Assembly (NCBI GenBank): GCA_035610835.1
Contig: CM069455.1
Location: forward strand, 15,559,266-15,623,265
Length of the DNA stretch: 64,000 nucleotides
Direction: 5' to 3'
DNA from: Ophiura sarsii
Lineage: Eukaryota; Echinodermata; Ophiuroidea; Amphilepidida; Ophiuridae
The position numbers and the translations under genes were made by a program. Under the pieces are notes generated by a model, which saw only the letters and a list, made by a program, of their open reading frames with translations, was not told where the DNA came from and ran no database searches. Shown one piece after another: positions 59,597 to 64,000 of this stretch. Every line of letters begins with the position of its first letter. The first letter of the stretch is position 1.

Positions 59597-60556
59597 ACAG
59601 ACACTGACGGAATGGTTGGTGTCTGTACAAATGCCTAACTTTACACTGAAGGAATGGTTGGTATTTGTATTAATGCCTAACTTTAAACTGAAGGAATTGT
59701 TAGTGTCTATACAAATGCTTAACTTTACACTGAAGGAATGGTTGGTGCCTGTACAATGCCAAAACTTTACACTGACGGAATGGTTAGTGTCTGTACAAAT
59801 GCCTAACTTTGCACTGAAGGAATGGTTGGTGTCTGTACAAATGCCTAACTTTACACTGAAGGAATGGTTGGTATTTGTATTAATGCCTAACTTTAAACTG
59901 AAGGAATTGTTAGTGTCTATACAAATGCTTAACTTTACACTGAAGGAATGGTTGGTGCCTGTACAATGCCAAACTTTACACTGACGGAATGGTTGGTGTC
60001 TGTACAAATGCCTAACTTTACACTGAAGGAATGGTTGGTATTTGTATAATGCCTAACTTTAAACTGAAGGAATTGTTAGTGTCTATACAAATGCTTAACT
60101 TAACACTGAAGGAATGGTTGGTGCCTGTACAATGCCAAACTTTACACTGACGGAATGGTTGGTGTCTGTACAAATGCCTAACTTTACACTGAAAGAATGG
60201 TTGGTATTTGTATTAATGCCTAACTTTAAACTGACGGAATGGTTGGTGTCTGTACAAATGCCTAACTTTACACTGAAGGAATGCTAGTGTCTGTACAAAC
60301 GCCTAACTTTACACTGAAGGAATGGTTAGTGTCTGTACAAACGCCTAACTTTACACTGAAGGAATGGTTGGTGTCTGTACAAATGCTTAACTTTACACTG
60401 AAGGAATGGTTGGTGTCTGTACAATTGCCTAACTTTACACTGAATGAATGGTTAGTGTCTGTACAAATGCCTAACTTTGCACTGAAGGAATGGTTGGTGT
60501 CTGTACAAATGCCTAACTTTACACTGAAGGAATGGTTGGTGTCTGTACAAATGCAA
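59597..60556. repeat. 42-bp minisatellite with higher-order structure
   Basis: About 22 units of GAATGGTTGGTGTCTGTACA, AATGCCTAACTTTACACTGAAG. Variant units (GTATTTGTATTAATGCC) recur at 59661, 59871, 60038 and 60204, spacings of 210, 167 and 166, that is five and then four monomers. Because 42 is 14 codons and the unit lacks stops, long frames open on both strands (a repeating NFTLKEWLVSVQ-type peptide); these are by-products. Confidence 0.95.
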
Positions 60557-61173
60557 TAAATATGAAATAGATATAATCAAGTGATTAAAATTTGAAGTAA
60601 GTGTACAGCCAACGTAAGAAATATTTTAAGTTCATTAAGCCCTACAATTGGCCAAAACTTAGTTTAAATTATTTGAATACTTTTAGTTGATGTTACTTAA
60701 ACTATGTTTTTCCTGTAGGCCCTATTCATATTCCTGCACTCACTAAAAATAACTAATGTCGAAATAAAATGTAAAAGGCATTAAAAATATCCAGATTCAT
60801 CCAAAAATAGCTATTTATAGCAATATGTGCTAATTATGGTGTTGAAAATAAACTTTAAGTGCATTTAAGATTTGATTTTTAGACATTATTAATATAAATT
60901 CATTCTGAGCCTTTTTAAAATCAAATACATCAAATTCATTTATCTGACACCATTGAATTTATATCTGGTTAATATATGAGGAGTGAAATTATATTCCTGG
61001 ATAGTTATTACTTTCTAATTAGGCAAATTAAATGCTGCAAGAGTTCACACCATATTCCATACACTTTATTATGAAGTAGAATCAGCAATAATTAAGAATT
61101 ACTCAGTGTTCAAAAACTTTTAAATCAAGTGAGAGAAATCAAAAACAATTAAAGTATATAGAAGCAACTAATG
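60557..61173. other. AT-rich gene-less stretch
   Basis: Nothing recognised. Confidence 0.4.
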
Positions 61174-61175
61174 TA

Positions 61176-61732
61176 CAGTCATCAAAAAAAGTAACTATAC
61201 AGGTAATAAATGTACATTTCACTCTAAAAATATAATCCTACCTAGAAATATTAAATCATAAAGTTGTTGAGAAATTTATCTTCTTTAATATGAAATATTG
61301 CACGCTTAGGATCGGTTGAATATTTTTAAAAGAAGCGACAATCCAAAATGTAAGGTAAAGTCACAATTTCAAATTCACATTTTACATTTCAACACGGGGG
61401 AGAGAATGACAGGTAGCGTGTGTGTGACGTATTGATCCATCGGAACAATGCGGCCGACTGTCCAACCTGCGCATGCACCCCCCATTGCACTACGGTAATC
61501 GATAAGGTACCCGTAGATTGGTCCGCGTGTAGAAAATAAAAATGTGAAAATGAAAATCGGACTTCTCCTTACATTTTTGAGTGTCACTTCCTCAATAATC
61601 ACCCGATCCTAACGTGCAATATCTCATATTAAAGATTGACGAATTTCTCAACTTAATGTTTTTAGGTAGGATATATATTTTAAGAGTTAGAAGCCCATTT
61701 ATTACCTGTATAGTTACTTTTTTTGATGATTG
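61176..61732. mobile_element. Tc1/mariner-type non-autonomous element with long arms
   Basis: CAGTCATCAAAAAAAGTAAC at the left and GTTACTTTTTTTGATGATTG at the right, TA at both outer borders (61174-61175, 61733-61734). The arms stay complementary for about 150 bases (TACAGGTAATAAATG, TTGAGAAATT, GCACGxTAGGATCGG). The non-paired centre, 61370-61600, is unique. Confidence 0.9.
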
Positions 61733-61734
61733 TA

Positions 61735-62204
61735 TAGCATTACAAACTCAATAATATTATGGCAACCCACTTACCTAATTGTTATTGAGCAGACAGAACT
61801 TGTTTTTATTTGTTCTGCCTACTTGAATTTGTCAAGTTAAACCAATACAATTTGAAAGTCAAGTAAAGTTTAAATGTTTTATTTAATTCCGATCCACTCG
61901 ACTAACCCAAGTATAATGTACACACAACTTAAATAAATGATTATTGTGTTTACTTTATAAAATTAAGGCAATCCACTTACCTCAATTTTATTGAGTAGAT
62001 GTAACAACAACAAAAAATTGAGTGCGCGCACTACTGGAACAAACTCGTTTTTTATTTAGCCTAATTCAAGATTGTTTTATTGATTTTGTTTCTATTGCAG
62101 GCTCTACATCTACAACATAAGCCATAGGGCCATGTGTTTTTGAACTCACCACCCAAAAAGGGTGGTGGCGTTGCATTTTTCGTAACGAATCATCCATCTC
62201 TCTA
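61735..62204. other. Gene-less stretch
   Basis: Two related segments, TTATGGCAACCCACTTACCT near 61760 and TTAAGGCAATCCACTTACCT near 61965, suggest a diverged direct duplication of about 210 bp. Nothing coding. Confidence 0.45.
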
Positions 62205-62572
62205 TTAAAGGTATATTATGTGATCTTGTCAAGGGAACATCGAAAAAAAATTGAGAAGTAGATTTTCTTGCAGATTTACATTTCTGATCATGAATCGTAC
62301 ATACATTCCAAGTTACAGGATGATACGATTCTTAATTACTTCAAAATCATGGTTTTAGAGTGAAAATAAACTGTCGTGATATATTTGAACTCTAAATTCA
62401 CTCTAAAACCTTGATTTTGAGGTAATTAGGAATCGTATCGCTCTGTCACTTGGAATGTAAGTACCATTTATGATCAGAAATGTAAATCTGCAAGAAAATC
62501 TACTTTCTAAAAAAAAAAATCATGAATTGAGGGCGCTCTCTGAAAAATAAGATCACATAATATGCCTTTAAA
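62205..62572. mobile_element. Foldback element, second copy of 12012-12390
   Basis: TTAAAGGTATATTATGTGATC at the left, GATCACATAATATGCCTTTAA at the right, and the same arms through TTGCAGATTTACATTTCTGA and CGTACATACATTCCAAGTTAC. Confidence 0.92.
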
Positions 62573-62708
62573 CTCAACAAGTAATATGGTAGAGCTATGG
62601 TTGAGGTGTCATGTGAAAGCCTATTTATCTAGCTACATTGTGTGAATAAATCAGGTATTTCTATAATTGTTTGGCTGAGATATGATTGATTATATTGTGA
62701 AAGTCAGG

Positions 62709-62744
62709 GGTGGTGGCGGTGGCGGCCGCGGCGGTGGCGGCGCT
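62709..62744. repeat. GGTGGC trinucleotide-type repeat
   Basis: GGTGGTGGCGGTGGCGGCCG and a few more GGC/GGT triplets in an otherwise AT-rich setting. Confidence 0.9.
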
Positions 62745-63171
62745 GTGTACAATCTCTATGGTGAATATAGAAAATGTTCCCAATTCTACGTTCAATTTAC
62801 AATAACTCCTCATCCCTGTATGGTACAAACATGATTTTGCTCTCATTTTATAGATTATTTTATATTCTATAAGATTCTGTTTCAACAAACGTGACAACTA
62901 TTATGTAACAATTGTAATCATGAATCGATTGCATTGTCCTTGGCCTTTTCCCTATTCGCTACACAGTGAACTTGCCCTAATTCATCGGTTTTACATACAT
63001 GACTATAACAACAAAAGTATTCAACCGATGATAGCAAAATTATACATTTTTGGAAAACTCTCAAATAGGGGAATTCAAAAATACCGTTTAAATCAGGATA
63101 GGGATAGGGTGCAGTGAGGTGATCAAAATTTGGCACTTGACAATAAAGTGTTTGAATCTCACGAATATAAT

Positions 63172-63295
63172 AAGTTCCTCTTTTAAGTTGGTAGAGCGTT
63201 CGCTTGAAGACCGGGAGGTCTGGGGTTCAATCCTTCTGATCTGCACAATGTCATATGATTTTTTTTCTCTCGTCAAAATCAATTTTGTTGGGTTT
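63172..63295 (+). repeat. tRNA-derived SINE, plus-strand copy of an inverted pair
   Basis: TTAAGTTGGTAGAGCG (A box) and GGGGTTCAATCC (B box) at tRNA spacing, followed by TTCTGATCTGCACAATGTCA and CAAAATCAATTTTG. The 5' half of the tRNA-like head is decayed. Confidence 0.8.
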
Positions 63296-63636
63296 TAATT
63301 TATTTATGATTTTTTTATGATGATTTATGATCTTACTCGATATTCCGTCTGGATGCGATTATGCTCAGGTTATCCTTTCCCCCACTTAAATATTAGTTTC
63401 AAAAGACACATTACGCATAATGAGGCAAATCAGGTGTAAACGCAGCAAAATATTGTCATGAAAACCATCTTCAAAACGACACATCATGGACCGTCCGTGT
63501 GTATTTACCAGGAAATACAATACAACTTTAAAGTCTTTGATCCCGAGCACTACGCCGAGGTTTGTTTGTTGCTTTGGGATTTTTTATACTAGAAAAAGGA
63601 ATGAACCAAACATTCATAAATGAAAATCACAAAAAA

Positions 63637-63762
63637 AGAATTGATTTTGACAAGAAGAAAAAATATCATATGACATTGTGCAGAGCAGAAGGATTGAACC
63701 CCAGACCTCCCGTTCTTCAAGCGAATGCTTTACCAGCTGCGCTATCAAGGGAACATTATGGT
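63637..63762 (-). repeat. tRNA-derived SINE, minus-strand copy of an inverted pair
   Basis: On the minus strand, TTGATAGCGCAGCTGGTAAAGC (A box), TTCGCTTGAAGAACGGGAGG and GGGGTTCAATCC (B box), then the same tail as the copy at 63172. The tRNA-like head is nearly complete, so a tRNA gene was considered, but the shared SINE tail argues for a SINE. Confidence 0.82.
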
Positions 63763-63796
63763 CGGCCAAATACGCCAAAAGGGTACAAAATGTGAA

Positions 63797-63896
63797 AAGG
63801 TAGTGTAGAAATGCAAAAGGTAGTGTAGAAATGTAAAAGGTATAGTGCACAAAAATATTAAAGGTAGTGTAGAAATGTAAAAGGTAGTTTAGAAAA
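63797..63896. repeat. Tandem AAAGGTAGTGTAGAAATGT units
   Basis: Five units of about 20 bp, one interrupted by GCACAAAAATATT. Next to the minus-strand SINE, in the position where SINE or LINE tails often carry short repeats. Confidence 0.85.
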
Positions 63897-64000
63897 ATCG
63901 ATCGGTACGATTTAGTTAACATGTGCAAATTTTCAGATATGTGCGCTTTAGTTGAGAGGTACAAATGCTGCGAGGTAATTATTCTCCGCGATGTACGTAT

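Noticed and set aside
59585..60007. Long open frames on both strands with a repeating peptide
   Set aside because: Explained by a 42-bp minisatellite lacking stop codons; no start context, splice signals or codon bias.
63637..63762. Possible tRNA gene on the minus strand
   Set aside because: The tail is shared with a second inverted copy, so it is a dispersed SINE.
6..64000. CRISPR arrays or prokaryotic operons
   Set aside because: None of the tandem repeats has the repeat-spacer pattern, and the spliced gene shows eukaryotic DNA.

Overview
The window looks like nuclear DNA of an invertebrate animal. It is AT-rich, with long introns, canonical GT-AG splice sites and a very dense load of interspersed repeats. 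The mix of CR1-like and Penelope-like retroelements, hAT, PIF/Harbinger, Tc1/mariner and TTAA-type miniature elements, and tRNA-derived SINEs suggests a marine invertebrate, possibly an echinoderm or hemichordate. That placement is a guess; nothing in the window identifies the species.

One host gene is recognised. It lies on the minus strand and fills most of the first 48 kb. I reconstructed twelve coding exons from 48135 down to 3942. Every junction has GT-AG ends and compatible phase, and together they give one 2700-nt reading frame (899 residues plus stop). The product is a secreted subtilisin/kexin-type proprotein convertase. It has a signal peptide, a prodomain with a dibasic cleavage site, a catalytic domain with Asp192, His239, Asn340 and Ser422, and a P domain with RRGD. 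The catalytic domain most resembles PCSK7. Its tail differs from vertebrate PCSK7: I see no membrane anchor, but an acidic stretch and a charged helical tail with six copies of a short L-x-x-x-aromatic-x-R-V/I motif and nine dibasic pairs.

Layout: 1-3.7 kb is 3' flank with repeats; 3.7-5.1 kb is the last exon and 3' UTR; 5.1-22.7 kb holds exons 11 to 5 in introns full of mobile elements, including a CR1-like fragment joined to a Penelope-like C-terminus and a second LINE reverse transcriptase; 22.7-43.3 kb is a 20.6-kb intron 4 made largely of nested elements; 43.3-48.1 kb holds exons 4 to 1. From 48.1 to 64 kb I find no host gene, only transposon remnants, minisatellites and SINEs.

The convertase would be made in the secretory pathway and would cleave its own prodomain and then other precursors at basic sites. 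The mobile elements are bystanders as far as sequence shows, though several sit within about 120 bp of splice sites. The least familiar things here are the convertase tail, a 1.3-kb inverted-repeat element packed with AGTCA motifs, and a roughly 3.8-kb composite inverted-repeat block inside intron 4.
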